From assembly GCA_027325485.1 (NCBI GenBank), contig DAIEFN010000002.1, positions 1-64,000 on the forward strand: a stretch of 64,000 bases of DNA, given 5' to 3'. Shown here one piece after another: positions 49,990-58,664 of the stretch. Position 1 is the first letter of the stretch. Each line of letters opens with the position of its first letter. The notes beneath the pieces are model-generated. The model worked only from the letters and a program-made list of their open reading frames with translations. It was not told the origin of the DNA and did not search any database. This DNA comes from Candidatus Saccharimonadota bacterium (GTDB taxonomy: Bacteria > Patescibacteriota > Saccharimonadia > Saccharimonadales > UBA4665). A program made the translations under genes and the position numbers.

Positions 49990-51468
49990 TTAGGCCGATG
50001 GGGCTTTGTCTAATTCGGCCGGAGCTGCTCCAGCTTTGTTGCTCCGGATAATAAATACTGCTAGGAGTGAAGCTAAAATTGCAAATAAGGAACCGAGTAA
50101 ATAGCCATTGTGGAAACCATGCACGGTAGCCTTGGCAATTTGCAAGGCGCTTGGTTGGGCGTGCAAATGCAGTGCGTGCAAATAGTTAGTGATGCTGCTC
50201 GATAGAACGCCAGCAAGCAAGGCTAGACCCAGTGCTCCGCCAATTTGCTGAGAGGTGTTTAAGAGCCCTGATGCCAAGCCAGCTTCATGGTGGCGCACGC
50301 CTGAGGTTGCAGCAATTGTAACGGCTACGAATAAGGCGCCCATGCCAATACCCATTAAGACTAGGCCAGGTGCAATGTTGCCCCAGAATGTACCGTTCAC
50401 CGGGATATGCGAGATCCAGAACAAACCGCCACCGACAAATAACGGCGCCACAACTAGGATTGGCTTATAGCCAATGCGCTTGACTAGTCTTGGTATATTA
50501 GTTGCAACAGCAGCAATCACAAACGGCATGACGAGGAAGTCTAAGCCAGTACGAATCGGGGTATAGTGCAACACGTTTTGAAGGTAAAGCGTGGTGAAGA
50601 AAAAGACTGAGAATAGTGCTGCTGCCATTAACAGCATTAGCGAGTTAGCGCCAGCAATGTTACGAATTTTGAAAATGGTTAACGGCATTAGGGGGTGCTT
50701 GGCGCGCTTTTCGTTAAAGACGAAGAAAATGACTAAGGCTAGGCCACCGAGCAAGGTGGCTAAGATTCGGGTGCTGCCCCAGCCAAAGGTCGGTGCTTCG
50801 GTTAAAGCATAAACAATTGCCATTAGACCGCCGGTAATTGATGCGGCACCAATTAGATCAAGGCTGACCCTTTCAGTTTCGGTTTTATGGTGGTGAAGCA
50901 CCTTAAGCGAGGCTATGATTACGAAAATACCAACTGGTAAGTTAATAAAGAAGTTCCAGCGCCAGCTAAGATACTGCGTGATGATACCACCAAGCAATAC
51001 GCCCACCGCTGCGCCACCAGAAGCAACTGCTCCCCAGACACTTAGTGCGGTATTACGTTCATTCCCCTCTTTATACGTCACTAAGATAATCGACAGGGCT
51101 GCTGGAGACATATAGGCAGCAGCCAAACCCTGTAAGGCCCGGAAGATAATCAGCATCGTGCCGTTTTGACTTAGCCCGGTGCCGAGCGAAGCAAGCGTAA
51201 AGACAGCGATACCCCATAGAAAAGTCACTCTCCGTCCAAAATAATCCGCGTTACGGCCACCAAGGAGTAAGAAGCCGCCAAAGGCTAGCGTGTAAGCTGT
51301 AATGATCCACTGGAGATCGGCCGTGTTTAGTGAGAAAGCTCGCTGTATTGTCGGTAGGGCCACATTTACGATTGAAATATCGAGCACTACCATAAACTGG
51401 GCCAGGGCAAGCAAAATCAAGATAAACCAATGGCTGGTGTGCTTAGAGGGTGCGTTGACTTTACTCAC
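49990..51468 (-). CDS. MFS exporter, DHA2 (EmrB/QacA-like) family
   Basis: 492 residues, 14 helices predicted. LDISIVNVALPTIQRAF (motif D1), GGRNADYFGRRVTFLWG (motif A) and WNFFINLPVG are diagnostic. It starts at GTG. A divergent MarR-type gene at 51575 with a perfect dyad in the shared region probably controls it. It exports drugs or toxic metabolites with proton exchange. Confidence 0.93.
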   Translation of the reverse strand: MSKVNAPSKHTSHWFILILLALAQFMVVLDISIVNVALPTIQRAFSLNTADLQWIITAYTLAFGGFLLLGGRNADYFGRRVTFLWGIAVFTLASLGTGLSQNGTMLIIFRALQGLAAAYMSPAALSIILVTYKEGNERNTALSVWGAVASGGAAVGVLLGGIITQYLSWRWNFFINLPVGIFVIIASLKVLHHHKTETERVSLDLIGAASITGGLMAIVYALTEAPTFGWGSTRILATLLGGLALVIFFVFNEKRAKHPLMPLTIFKIRNIAGANSLMLLMAAALFSVFFFTTLYLQNVLHYTPIRTGLDFLVMPFVIAAVATNIPRLVKRIGYKPILVVAPLFVGGGLFWISHIPVNGTFWGNIAPGLVLMGIGMGALFVAVTIAATSGVRHHEAGLASGLLNTSQQIGGALGLALLAGVLSSSITNYLHALHLHAQPSALQIAKATVHGFHNGYLLGSLFAILASLLAVFIIRSNKAGAAPAELDKAPSA

Positions 51469-51537
51469 TGTTGCTATAGCCCTCGTTTTACGTTATTTAT
51501 AAAATCTTCTTTGGTTTTAAGAGTCACTTATTATATA

Positions 51538-51567
51538 TGGACAATGTTTGACAATGTCAAATAAAAT
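51538..51567 (+). promoter_or_regulatory. MarR-type operator within a leaderless promoter
   Basis: TGGACA (51538-51543), 18-bp spacer, TAAAAT (51562-51567), then seven bases to ATG 51575. The spacer contains the perfect 15-bp dyad TTTGACA-A-TGTCAAA (51547-51561). Binding there would block the promoter and probably the divergent exporter promoter. This also shows that an upstream TTG (51548) and ATG (51554) in the frame are operator, not start codons. Confidence 0.75.
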
Positions 51568-51574
51568 CATAACT

Positions 51575-51994
51575 ATGCCCTCAGATTTTGCTCCCATTGA
51601 AAACCCAGACATTAGGTTGATTGAATTTCTGATGCTGTCCAAGCATCGCATCTACGATCTAGCCAGCCAGCATGGCCTAACTGGCATGCAGGCGGTAACA
51701 CTCTGCTTGCTTGATCAACCTAAGCCAATGAACAGTTTCGGCAAGATCTATAACTGCGATCCAGCGAACGTTACTGGCATCATTGACGGGCTAGAGATTA
51801 AGCAATTAGTGACCCGTTTCGAAAGCCCAACCGACCATCGGCTGAAGATGGTGCGACTTGAGGCAGCCGGCCAATTGATTCGGACGCAACTACGGCATGA
51901 GCTCTGTGGCTCGCACGGTTCAATTTTAGGTAAATTAACTGCTTTGGAAGCTGAACAATTTAGTAAGCTAGTCGCCAAACTCTTAGCGGAATAG
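51575..51994 (+). CDS. MarR-family regulator (exporter-linked)
   Basis: 139 residues from ATG 51575 (MPSDFAPIENPD). A winged helix with LTGMQAVTLCLLD, YNCDPANVTGIIDGLE and VTRFESPTDHRLKMVRLEAAG is the MarR core. It would bind the dyad at 51547-51561 and release in the presence of a small ligand, switching on the divergent DHA2 exporter. The ATG is placed seven bases after the -10 box. Confidence 0.88.
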   Translation: MPSDFAPIENPDIRLIEFLMLSKHRIYDLASQHGLTGMQAVTLCLLDQPKPMNSFGKIYNCDPANVTGIIDGLEIKQLVTRFESPTDHRLKMVRLEAAGQLIRTQLRHELCGSHGSILGKLTALEAEQFSKLVAKLLAE

Positions 51995-52003
51995 ACAATC
52001 TTT

Positions 52004-53077
52004 TTAGTTAATTGGTGAGAGGTAGTAAATTAGTTGCCCGGCGCTGCCATCATTTACAATCTGGTTTTCAGCCATATCGCCGTTGCCAGTAAGTGGATCA
52101 ACCGTACCGGAATCACCGTAAATAAAGACTGGGTGGGCGCCACCGCTGACTACAATCTCGACATGACCGCCCTGATAGTTATAGTAAGCAACATCTCCAG
52201 GCTTAGGTAGATAACCGCTGTCCGCTGCATGGTAGCTAAAGTTCTCATTAATGACGTTATTGGCGTTGTACTCGTCCCAATTGTTAAGTCCCCGCTCGCC
52301 ATTATTAAACGGCGCCCCAGCTTGCTGATAGATGTAGCTCACGAAGTCGGCACACCATTCTTCGCTTGGGTTGCCGTCGGTGTAGTCATAAAGTAGCGCC
52401 GAGTGTAGTTTTGGTTCCGCCTGCCAGGCTAACCATTGGCGCTCAGCCATACAAGCAACTCTCTGGCCTACCTGCTGCTGCGTACATTGCGGGTCTGAGC
52501 TATTGGCAATGCTTTGGCCGGGCCACTGGGCTTGCGTCCAGGTTTCGCTTAAGGAGTTTAAGTTGTTACAGCTAGCGGTAATTAGATTAAGCCCCACTTT
52601 TCCCTTTGGCAGGCTGAGACATTGATTGTTGCCGGCATTCTGGTAACCGACGCCATCGGCACTCCAGTCTTGGTTGGTGGCACTTAAGCTACAGCTTTCT
52701 AATAAAAGGGTGTTATTAACGGCGGTGAGGCATAGTTGATTATCTGTTAGCAGGTGATTGCCATTAAGACTAAAGTCTTGGGCGGTTGTACCGTTACAAA
52801 GGGCGGTAGTCACTGCTGTGCCCTTAGTTGGTTTGGCGCCGTTTGCGCTGAGGCAATAACCCGCCTGTCCAGAGCGCATCTCTGGGATTGGTGCCGCCGC
52901 ACTAGCCGGTTTCAAACTAGCAATTGCAACAGAGGCCCAAATGAGAAAACCAGACACAGCCAGCATTAGAGCCAGATGAGCGAACCCTCTTTGGTTATGT
53001 TTCGGGTGCGTTTTGGTTCTTGCGGGCGTTCGGGGTGAATAGCCTAGCTGGCGTTGTGGTGCAATGTGAGGACGCAT
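52004..53077 (-). CDS. Secreted ricin-B lectin plus CHAP-domain hydrolase
   Basis: 357 residues. A basic start and membrane segment (LALMLAVSGFLIWASVAIASL) lead to a beta-trefoil lectin (about 70-185; GYCLSANG, QLCLTAVN, QCLSLPKG). A CHAP domain follows, with catalytic Cys in EEWCADFVSYIY, His in GGHVEIVVS, and a following acidic/Asn site (FIYGDSGTV). CHAP enzymes cut peptidoglycan peptides. The lectin would hold the enzyme on a glycan surface, its own or that of a host cell. Confidence 0.88.
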   Translation of the reverse strand: MRPHIAPQRQLGYSPRTPARTKTHPKHNQRGFAHLALMLAVSGFLIWASVAIASLKPASAAAPIPEMRSGQAGYCLSANGAKPTKGTAVTTALCNGTTAQDFSLNGNHLLTDNQLCLTAVNNTLLLESCSLSATNQDWSADGVGYQNAGNNQCLSLPKGKVGLNLITASCNNLNSLSETWTQAQWPGQSIANSSDPQCTQQQVGQRVACMAERQWLAWQAEPKLHSALLYDYTDGNPSEEWCADFVSYIYQQAGAPFNNGERGLNNWDEYNANNVINENFSYHAADSGYLPKPGDVAYYNYQGGHVEIVVSGGAHPVFIYGDSGTVDPLTGNGDMAENQIVNDGSAGQLIYYLSPIN

Positions 53078-53181
53078 ATTTATTTTTTTGAGCCAAGCTA
53101 TATTATATAACAGTGTGCTTATAGACGACTAGACCAACATCAGCTAAACTAGTAATTGAATTAAAAGGTTAAGCTTAAGCC

Positions 53182-53595
53182 GTGATAAAAACCGAAGTTG
53201 AATCAGACAACACCAATTCAGTAACCAGTCCAAATGAGACTGCTCAGGAAGATTTTATACCTACCCTAGATAGCCCAAGTCGCTCGCTAGCGATTGGCTC
53301 TATACTTATCGTCTTAGTACTTGCCGTAGCTTCTTACCTAGTGCTAGCGAATAAAAGTTCAAAACCAAACCTGCCCATCGCGAGAAATCTCGGTTACGTA
53401 ACCGCCTTGCCTCTGGGTTCTAACAAAGCCAGCAGCAGTCAAAGTGCTTCTACCCTAAACAGCTTGAGCGCCAGTGGCATCAACCTGCAAGATAATTTAC
53501 CCGCAGGGCAGGGTAGCCCAAAAACAAATTACTTGCAGTCGGCTGGAAATTCCTTATCGACCGGTCAATCGATTAATACGTCTGTCCCTTTTTAG
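53182..53595 (+). CDS. Single-span membrane protein with Ser/Asn-rich outer tail
   Basis: 137 residues, GTG start. About 40 acidic/polar residues precede a membrane helix (LAIGSILIVLVLAVASYLVLA), followed by an outer tail rich in Ser, Asn, Leu and Gly. No motif is recognised. It is divergent from the CHAP hydrolase and precedes the MarR gene. Confidence 0.5.
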   Translation: MIKTEVESDNTNSVTSPNETAQEDFIPTLDSPSRSLAIGSILIVLVLAVASYLVLANKSSKPNLPIARNLGYVTALPLGSNKASSSQSASTLNSLSASGINLQDNLPAGQGSPKTNYLQSAGNSLSTGQSINTSVPF

Positions 53596-53598
53596 TAT

Positions 53599-53627
53599 TT
53601 ACTTAGCATAAGTAACTAATATATACT
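53599..53627 (+). promoter_or_regulatory. MarR-type operator at the exporter operon promoter
   Basis: TTACTTA-GCA-TAAGTAA (53599-53615) is a perfect 17-bp dyad. It overlaps the -35 position of a promoter whose -10 is TATACT (53622-53627), eight bases from ATG 53636. The regulator encoded next most likely represses itself and the three transport genes behind it. Confidence 0.7.
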
Positions 53628-53635
53628 AGGGGAGT

Positions 53636-54091
53636 ATGGCTAAAAGCGACTCCTTAGACAAGTTAGATTCTGCTCTATTTGGCGTGATGCGGATTGCTAA
53701 ACGACCATCTTACTGGGATGAGTTTCAACGTAAAGCCGAAGTCCAAATTGACCGCCCTGCCGCCGCGATTTTAATGCTACTTAGTAAACGTCCCCTCCAA
53801 TTTCAAGAAGTTGTTAATAAACTGGGGATTGAAGCCCCTTCCATTAGCCGAAAGGTGCATGAACTTGAACACTTAGGCTTAATTTACCGCGAGCCGACCG
53901 CCGACCGCCGGGTCCATATGCTAGCCCTAAGTAGTGAGGGCAGTCTCCTAGCAGAAAAAATTAAAAGTGTCCGGCGAGCGATGCTTGATGAAATTTTAAG
54001 TGATTGGAATGATGCTGACACTAAAGCTCTAAGTGAACTTTTATCCCGTTTGGCATTAGATTTAAGTACACGTTACGGTAGTAAGACATAA
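53636..54091 (+). CDS. MarR-family regulator heading the export operon
   Basis: 151 residues. RPAAAILMLLSKRPLQFQEV, IEAPSISRKVHELEHLGLI and REPTADRRVHMLALSSEG form a complete winged-helix MarR core. GGGGAG precedes the ATG, but the -10 box is so close that the leader is at most a few bases. It is followed 19 bases later by an MFS exporter and then an ABC exporter. Confidence 0.9.
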   Translation: MAKSDSLDKLDSALFGVMRIAKRPSYWDEFQRKAEVQIDRPAAAILMLLSKRPLQFQEVVNKLGIEAPSISRKVHELEHLGLIYREPTADRRVHMLALSSEGSLLAEKIKSVRRAMLDEILSDWNDADTKALSELLSRLALDLSTRYGSKT

Positions 54092-54110
54092 AAAGGGGAG
54101 CTAATTAATA

Positions 54111-55721
54111 ATGGAAGATACAGCTAGCGCCACAGTGGCTAATTCAAGAGATACGCAGCACGGTCCAATGGAACGCTCGCATGCTGAAATTATGGTCATT
54201 ATTTCGGCCTTAATGCTAGCAATGCTACTTGCGGCACTCGATCAGACGATTGTTGCGACCGCCCTGCCCCGCATCGCCAGTGATTTGCACGGACTGAATA
54301 AATTATCCTGGGTGGCAACTGCTTATCTCTTAACAAGTGCTATTACAACCCCCCTTTACGGCAAAATTGGTGACCTCTACGGGCGGAAGAAGATCTTTCA
54401 GATATCGATTATTATCTTTCTAGCTGGTTCAGCACTGTGTGGCTTATCTCAGGATATGAACCAATTGGTAATCTTTAGAGCCCTCCAAGGACTTGGTGCA
54501 GGCGGTTTAATGTCGTTGGTGTTAGCCATCATTGGTGATGTCGTACCGCCAAGGCAAAGAGGTCGCTATCAAGGGTACTTTGGGGCTGTATTTGGCGTAG
54601 CTAGTATTGCTGGGCCCTTGCTTGGTGGTTTCTTAGCCAACGCTCATACCCTTCTCGGCGTCTCCGGTTGGCGCTGGATTTTCTATATCAATGTTCCCTT
54701 AGGCGCTATTGCTTTGTTCGCAATCGCAAGACGCTTGCACCTGCCAAAGTTTGTTACAGAGCACCGCATTGACTATAGCGGTGCTGCCTTACTAGCTATT
54801 GCATCAGGCGCTTTAATCTTCGTATCAGTCTGGGCTGGAGTGACTTACACTTGGGGATCATGGCAAATACTTAGCTTGCTGATTGGTGGCTTATTTATGG
54901 GCCTACTCTTTGTATTGAACGAGCGTCGTGCTAAAGAGCCAATTATTCCACTTCATCTCTTCCGTAGCAGCATCTTCAGCGTAGCGGTTATTATGTCGCT
55001 TTTAGCTGGTGTCGTTATGTTTGCCGCAATTCTCTATGTGCCTGAATACCAGCAGATTATCCGCGGTTACAGCCCAATTAAGTCCGGTTTACTGCTCTTT
55101 CCGATGGTCTTTGGTATCTTTACGGCTTCGATTGGTTCCGGGCGTCTGATCACCCGCTACGGGCACTACCGGCCTTTTCCAATTATTGGCGGTCTAGTTT
55201 TAATCTTGGGTCTTTGGCTATTTTCAGGATTAGGACTCGCTACTTCCCAGATCACTCTGAGCATTTGGATGGTTATACTCGGACTGGGCATCGGCATGTT
55301 CATGCAGGTTCCAATCTTAGCAGTCCAAAACTCAGTACCTTTTAAGCAGATGGGTGCAGGCACTTCAACCGCTACTTTCGCCCGTAGCCTAGGTAGCAGT
55401 TTTGGTGGCGCCGTGTTTGGTACGATTTTAATTGCCCGCCTCGACTCCCACTTGCACACTCTACTGCCTCAGTTTAAGGGTCAGCTTAACGCCTCGGCCA
55501 TTTCCGGAGGCACGCAAGGACTAAGTCATGTTCCAGCTCCGATTCAGCATCAGATCCTCACTGCCTTCGTGATGTCCTTTCACGATATGTTCATCTATGC
55601 CATACCCATTGCTGTCGCTTCCTTAATCTTTGCTTTGATGCTTAAGGAAGTTCCCCTGCGGGATAGTGGTAAGGCCTATGCGGAGGGTGAGGGCTTCCAT
55701 TTGAAAGGTGAAGCGCTGTGA
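54111..55721 (+). CDS. MFS exporter, DHA2 family
   Basis: 536 residues, 14 helices. LDQTIVATALPRIASDL (motif D1), YGKIGDLYGRKKIF (motif A), GPLLGGFLA (motif C) and WRWIFYINVPLG are all clear. GGGGAG lies at good spacing. Its stop overlaps the GTG start of the ABC ATPase (GTGA), so the two exporters are translationally coupled under one MarR regulator. Confidence 0.94.
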   Translation: MEDTASATVANSRDTQHGPMERSHAEIMVIISALMLAMLLAALDQTIVATALPRIASDLHGLNKLSWVATAYLLTSAITTPLYGKIGDLYGRKKIFQISIIIFLAGSALCGLSQDMNQLVIFRALQGLGAGGLMSLVLAIIGDVVPPRQRGRYQGYFGAVFGVASIAGPLLGGFLANAHTLLGVSGWRWIFYINVPLGAIALFAIARRLHLPKFVTEHRIDYSGAALLAIASGALIFVSVWAGVTYTWGSWQILSLLIGGLFMGLLFVLNERRAKEPIIPLHLFRSSIFSVAVIMSLLAGVVMFAAILYVPEYQQIIRGYSPIKSGLLLFPMVFGIFTASIGSGRLITRYGHYRPFPIIGGLVLILGLWLFSGLGLATSQITLSIWMVILGLGIGMFMQVPILAVQNSVPFKQMGAGTSTATFARSLGSSFGGAVFGTILIARLDSHLHTLLPQFKGQLNASAISGGTQGLSHVPAPIQHQILTAFVMSFHDMFIYAIPIAVASLIFALMLKEVPLRDSGKAYAEGEGFHLKGEAL

Positions 55722-56506
55722 TTGAAGTTGAACATCTCAGTAAGAGTTTTAATAAGTTTAAGGCGGTTGATGACGTTAGTTTTAAGGTTGAAAAAGGTGA
55801 GCTCTTTGCGCTTTTAGGTCCCAACGGGGCTGGTAAATCTACTACTATTAAAATGCTAACCACCCTGCTTAAACCGTCCTCGGGCAAGCTGACCCTAAAC
55901 GGCCACGACGTTATGCGTAATCCTGATGCAGTGCGCAGTAGTTTCGGCATTGTCTTTCAGGATCCATCCTTAGACAGTGACTTAACAGCCTACGAAAATA
56001 TGGAGTTGCATGCCGTCTTGTATAACGTGGCAAAAGGTCAGGTTAAACCAAGAGTTAAAGAATTAATGAAGTTAGTGGGCCTCTGGGAGCGTAAGGATAG
56101 CCTAGTTAAAACCTACTCTGGTGGCATGAAGCGACGGCTTGAGATAGCGCGTGGACTCTTGCATCATCCTAAAGTGCTGTTCTTAGACGAGCCGACACTG
56201 GGACTCGATACCCAAACACGTAATTTACTCTGGCAATACGTCGATAATTTAGCTCGCCAGAATGACATGACTGTCCTCTTTACAACCCATTACCTAGAAG
56301 AAGCAGAGAATAACGCGGACCGGATTGCAATTATTGACCAGGGTAAATTACTGCGCATTGGTACACCTAAAGAGCTCTTAAAAGATACTCAGACGACTAA
56401 CTTAGAGCAGGCTTACTTAAAGTTAACCGGGCATGAGATTAGGGACGAGGAAGTTGATCCGCATGAGAGCTGGCGTGCGATTCGTCGTGCGAGGAGTATG
56501 CGATGA
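55718..56506 (+). CDS. ABC-2-type exporter ATPase (DrrA-like)
   Basis: 262 residues. Walker A LLGPNGAGKSTT, Q-loop GIVFQDPSLD, signature YSGGMKRRLEIARG, Walker B LFLDEPTLGLD and the His switch TTHYLEEAE. The C-terminal extension has NLEQAYLKLTGHEIRDEE, as in DrrA/daunorubicin-resistance ATPases. It pairs with the permease that follows with an ATGA overlap. Confidence 0.96.
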   Translation: MIEVEHLSKSFNKFKAVDDVSFKVEKGELFALLGPNGAGKSTTIKMLTTLLKPSSGKLTLNGHDVMRNPDAVRSSFGIVFQDPSLDSDLTAYENMELHAVLYNVAKGQVKPRVKELMKLVGLWERKDSLVKTYSGGMKRRLEIARGLLHHPKVLFLDEPTLGLDTQTRNLLWQYVDNLARQNDMTVLFTTHYLEEAENNADRIAIIDQGKLLRIGTPKELLKDTQTTNLEQAYLKLTGHEIRDEEVDPHESWRAIRRARSMR

Positions 56507-57249
56507 GAGTGATATACATTCTTTGGCTTAGGCAGCTTAAAAAGTACTTTAGGAGTCGTTCACGAATTGTTGGCGCCATTGGTCAACCATTGCTCTTTTT
56601 GCTAGCCCTGGGCTATGGTTTGGGCTCAATCTATAAGGAAGCTGGGCAAGGTAATTACCTGCAGTTTCTAGTTCCTGGCATTATGGCGCAGACAGTGCTG
56701 TTTTCGGCCATGTTCTTTGGTGCCATGATTATCTTTGACCGCCAGTTCGGTTTTTTAAAGGAAACATTAGTGGCGCCGGTTAGTCGTTTCAAAATTATGC
56801 TTGGTGGTGCACTTGGTGGCGCAACTACTGCAGTCATTCAGGGGTCACTAGTCTTCTTGGTTTCGCTACTACTCGGTTTCCGACCGATGCATTGGCTGGG
56901 GTCATTATTAGCGCTGGTTTTTATGAGCATCTTAGCGCTCGCTATTACTAGTTTTTCTTCAGGCATTGGCACGTTTGTTGAAGATATGCAGGGCTTTCAG
57001 GCCATCAACCAATTTATTGTCTTTCCGCTCTACTTTCTAAGCGGTGCTCTCTACCCTCTAACGCATGTGCCCAGCTGGCTGAGAATTATTGCCGAGTTTA
57101 ATCCCATCTCTTACACCGTTGATGCCCTGCGTTATGCGATGCTTGGCACTAGCCGTTTTTCAATTACGCATGACTTAATTGCCATGGGTATTACTCTAGC
57201 TGTAATGATGGTCTTTGCAGCCATCCGCTTCCGCCATATTGAAACTTAG
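56503..57249 (+). CDS. ABC-2-type exporter permease (DrrB-like)
   Basis: 248 residues, six helices. PLLFLLALGYGLGS, PGIMAQTVLFSAMFFGAMII, the conserved DRQFGFLKETLVAPVSR loop and FPLYFLSGALYPL mark the ABC2_membrane/DrrB family. It exports a lipophilic compound together with the ATPase. It ends four bases inside the convergent protease gene. Confidence 0.94.
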   Translation: MRVIYILWLRQLKKYFRSRSRIVGAIGQPLLFLLALGYGLGSIYKEAGQGNYLQFLVPGIMAQTVLFSAMFFGAMIIFDRQFGFLKETLVAPVSRFKIMLGGALGGATTAVIQGSLVFLVSLLLGFRPMHWLGSLLALVFMSILALAITSFSSGIGTFVEDMQGFQAINQFIVFPLYFLSGALYPLTHVPSWLRIIAEFNPISYTVDALRYAMLGTSRFSITHDLIAMGITLAVMMVFAAIRFRHIET

Positions 57250-57584
57250 TTATGTACTTTCGGCCAAATCACTTTGGCTAATACGGCTTCTCTTTTAATC
57301 CAGCCAAAGTGGCGACTATCGCTACTCCGATTTAAGTTGTCGCCAATGAAAAAGAGCTGGCCATTACTAATTCGTTCAACTCTTTTAATTTTCTCTTTAT
57401 GGTCTTGATGAAAGATACAGACTTCACCTGGCTTGATACTTCTAAACCAACCAGTTGCTAATACTACCCGTCCCGGTGGAAGTTTGGGGCTCATACTCGC
57501 ACCAACAATCCGCCTTAACAGTAGTGGTTTCTTATGCTTGTTTGCTTTGATGGAAGATTTCGGCGATGGCATTGATTTGCTCAA
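57246..57584 (-). CDS. sodX: Nickel-type superoxide dismutase maturation protease
   Basis: 112 residues. S26 signal-peptidase core: catalytic Ser30 in VGASMSPKLPPG, catalytic Lys67 in IKRVERI, and FFIGDNLNRSSDSRHFGW. There is no obvious membrane helix, as in the SodX/NiSOD protease group. It removes the short leader of NiSOD to free the His that binds nickel. It overlaps sodN by 41-53 bases depending on the start (second Met at 57572 also possible), so it is coupled to its substrate. Confidence 0.9.
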   Translation of the reverse strand: MSKSMPSPKSSIKANKHKKPLLLRRIVGASMSPKLPPGRVVLATGWFRSIKPGEVCIFHQDHKEKIKRVERISNGQLFFIGDNLNRSSDSRHFGWIKREAVLAKVIWPKVHN

Positions 57585-57915
57585 CTAGCTTATTGGCTTC
57601 GTTAACATCGAGCGTACGCTTAGTGGTTGAGGCTTGTTTAATGGCTAACCAAAATTGTTGATGCAAATCTGGAAAACGGCTGAGATGGTCTGGCTTAAAG
57701 TAGTCAGCCCATAACACCATCAGGTGATGCTTAACTAGTTCGGCGCGCTCTTCTTTAATAATAATCGCTCGGGTTTGATCGCTGGCTGAAAGATCAGGGT
57801 AACGCTTGAGGATCTCAACGATTGATTCGGCTTCAATTCTTGCCTGAGCCGGGTCATAAACGCCACAAGGTAAATCGCAGTGGGCATAGACCGGCTTAAT
57901 GCTAAATAGTTTCAT
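57532..57915 (-). CDS. sodN: Nickel superoxide dismutase
   Basis: 127 residues. An 11-residue leader (MKLFSIKPVYA) is followed by HCDLPCGVYDPAQARIEAES, the nickel hook: after cleavage His1, Cys2 and Cys6 bind Ni. The remaining four-helix bundle matches family length (116 mature residues). It converts superoxide to peroxide and oxygen. GGAGGGAAGAG lies before the ATG. The presence of its protease next door supports a working NiSOD and a need for nickel. Confidence 0.95.
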   Translation of the reverse strand: MKLFSIKPVYAHCDLPCGVYDPAQARIEAESIVEILKRYPDLSASDQTRAIIIKEERAELVKHHLMVLWADYFKPDHLSRFPDLHQQFWLAIKQASTTKRTLDVNEANKLVEQINAIAEIFHQSKQA

Positions 57916-57996
57916 AAATCTCTTCCCTCCTTAGACTTAGCCAAGCTTCAATTATAGCTTACTCCATCGATATTTAGCTGCTTTACTCTAGCACCT

Positions 57997-58641
57997 CTAG
58001 CGTTTGTGTTTGGCTCGCCACGCTGCAATTTGACGGTGGTTACCACTAAGTAGTATGGGCGGCACCGGAAGGCCACGGAACTCATCCGGACGGGTATACT
58101 GTGGGTATTCGGCTTCATCACTACCCTGGAAAGATTCGTCACTAGCGGAATTCGCACCACCTAAGACACCGGGCAGTAACCTAACAATTGCATCAATCAT
58201 TACCATGGCGGGCAATTCGCCACCAGTTAGAACGTAAGGACCAATGCAGTACTGATAATCCACCCAATTAGTAACCCGCTCATCATAACCTTCATAGCGT
58301 GGCGAGAGCAGGATTAGACCATGGTCCGCTTGCGCAAGGGCATTGGCGGCGGCTTGCTTAAAATCTTCACCTCTAGGAGTCGGTAGAATGACGACGGCCG
58401 ATGGATCGTTGGCTTTAGCAAGCTCAATTGCCTTAACTAGTGGCTCAACCATGAGTAACATGCCGTCCCCACCACCATAAGGAGTATCGTCAACCCGTTT
58501 ACGCAGTCCCTTACCAAATTTACGCAGGTTAATAATCTCATAACTCACGATCTCGTTTTTAGCTGCCTTAAAGAGCATTGACGACTCAAGCACGCCTTTA
58601 AACATCTCTGGAAAGAGAGTTACGATTTGAATTTTGCGCAT
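57997..58641 (-). CDS. trmD: tRNA (guanine-N1)-methyltransferase
   Basis: 214 residues. The trefoil-knot SPOUT core is intact: YGGGDGMLLMVEPL, LLSPRYEGYDERV, and IGPYVLTGGELPAMVMIDAI. TrmD methylates G37 of tRNAs to prevent frameshifting. The protein is slightly shorter than the usual 240-250 residues at its C-terminus. It follows the KH protein by 23 bases, as in the common rpsP-KH-trmD order. Confidence 0.95.
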   Translation of the reverse strand: MRKIQIVTLFPEMFKGVLESSMLFKAAKNEIVSYEIINLRKFGKGLRKRVDDTPYGGGDGMLLMVEPLVKAIELAKANDPSAVVILPTPRGEDFKQAAANALAQADHGLILLSPRYEGYDERVTNWVDYQYCIGPYVLTGGELPAMVMIDAIVRLLPGVLGGANSASDESFQGSDEAEYPQYTRPDEFRGLPVPPILLSGNHRQIAAWRAKHKR

Positions 58642-58664
58642 ATCTAAATTAGACGGGCTACGCC

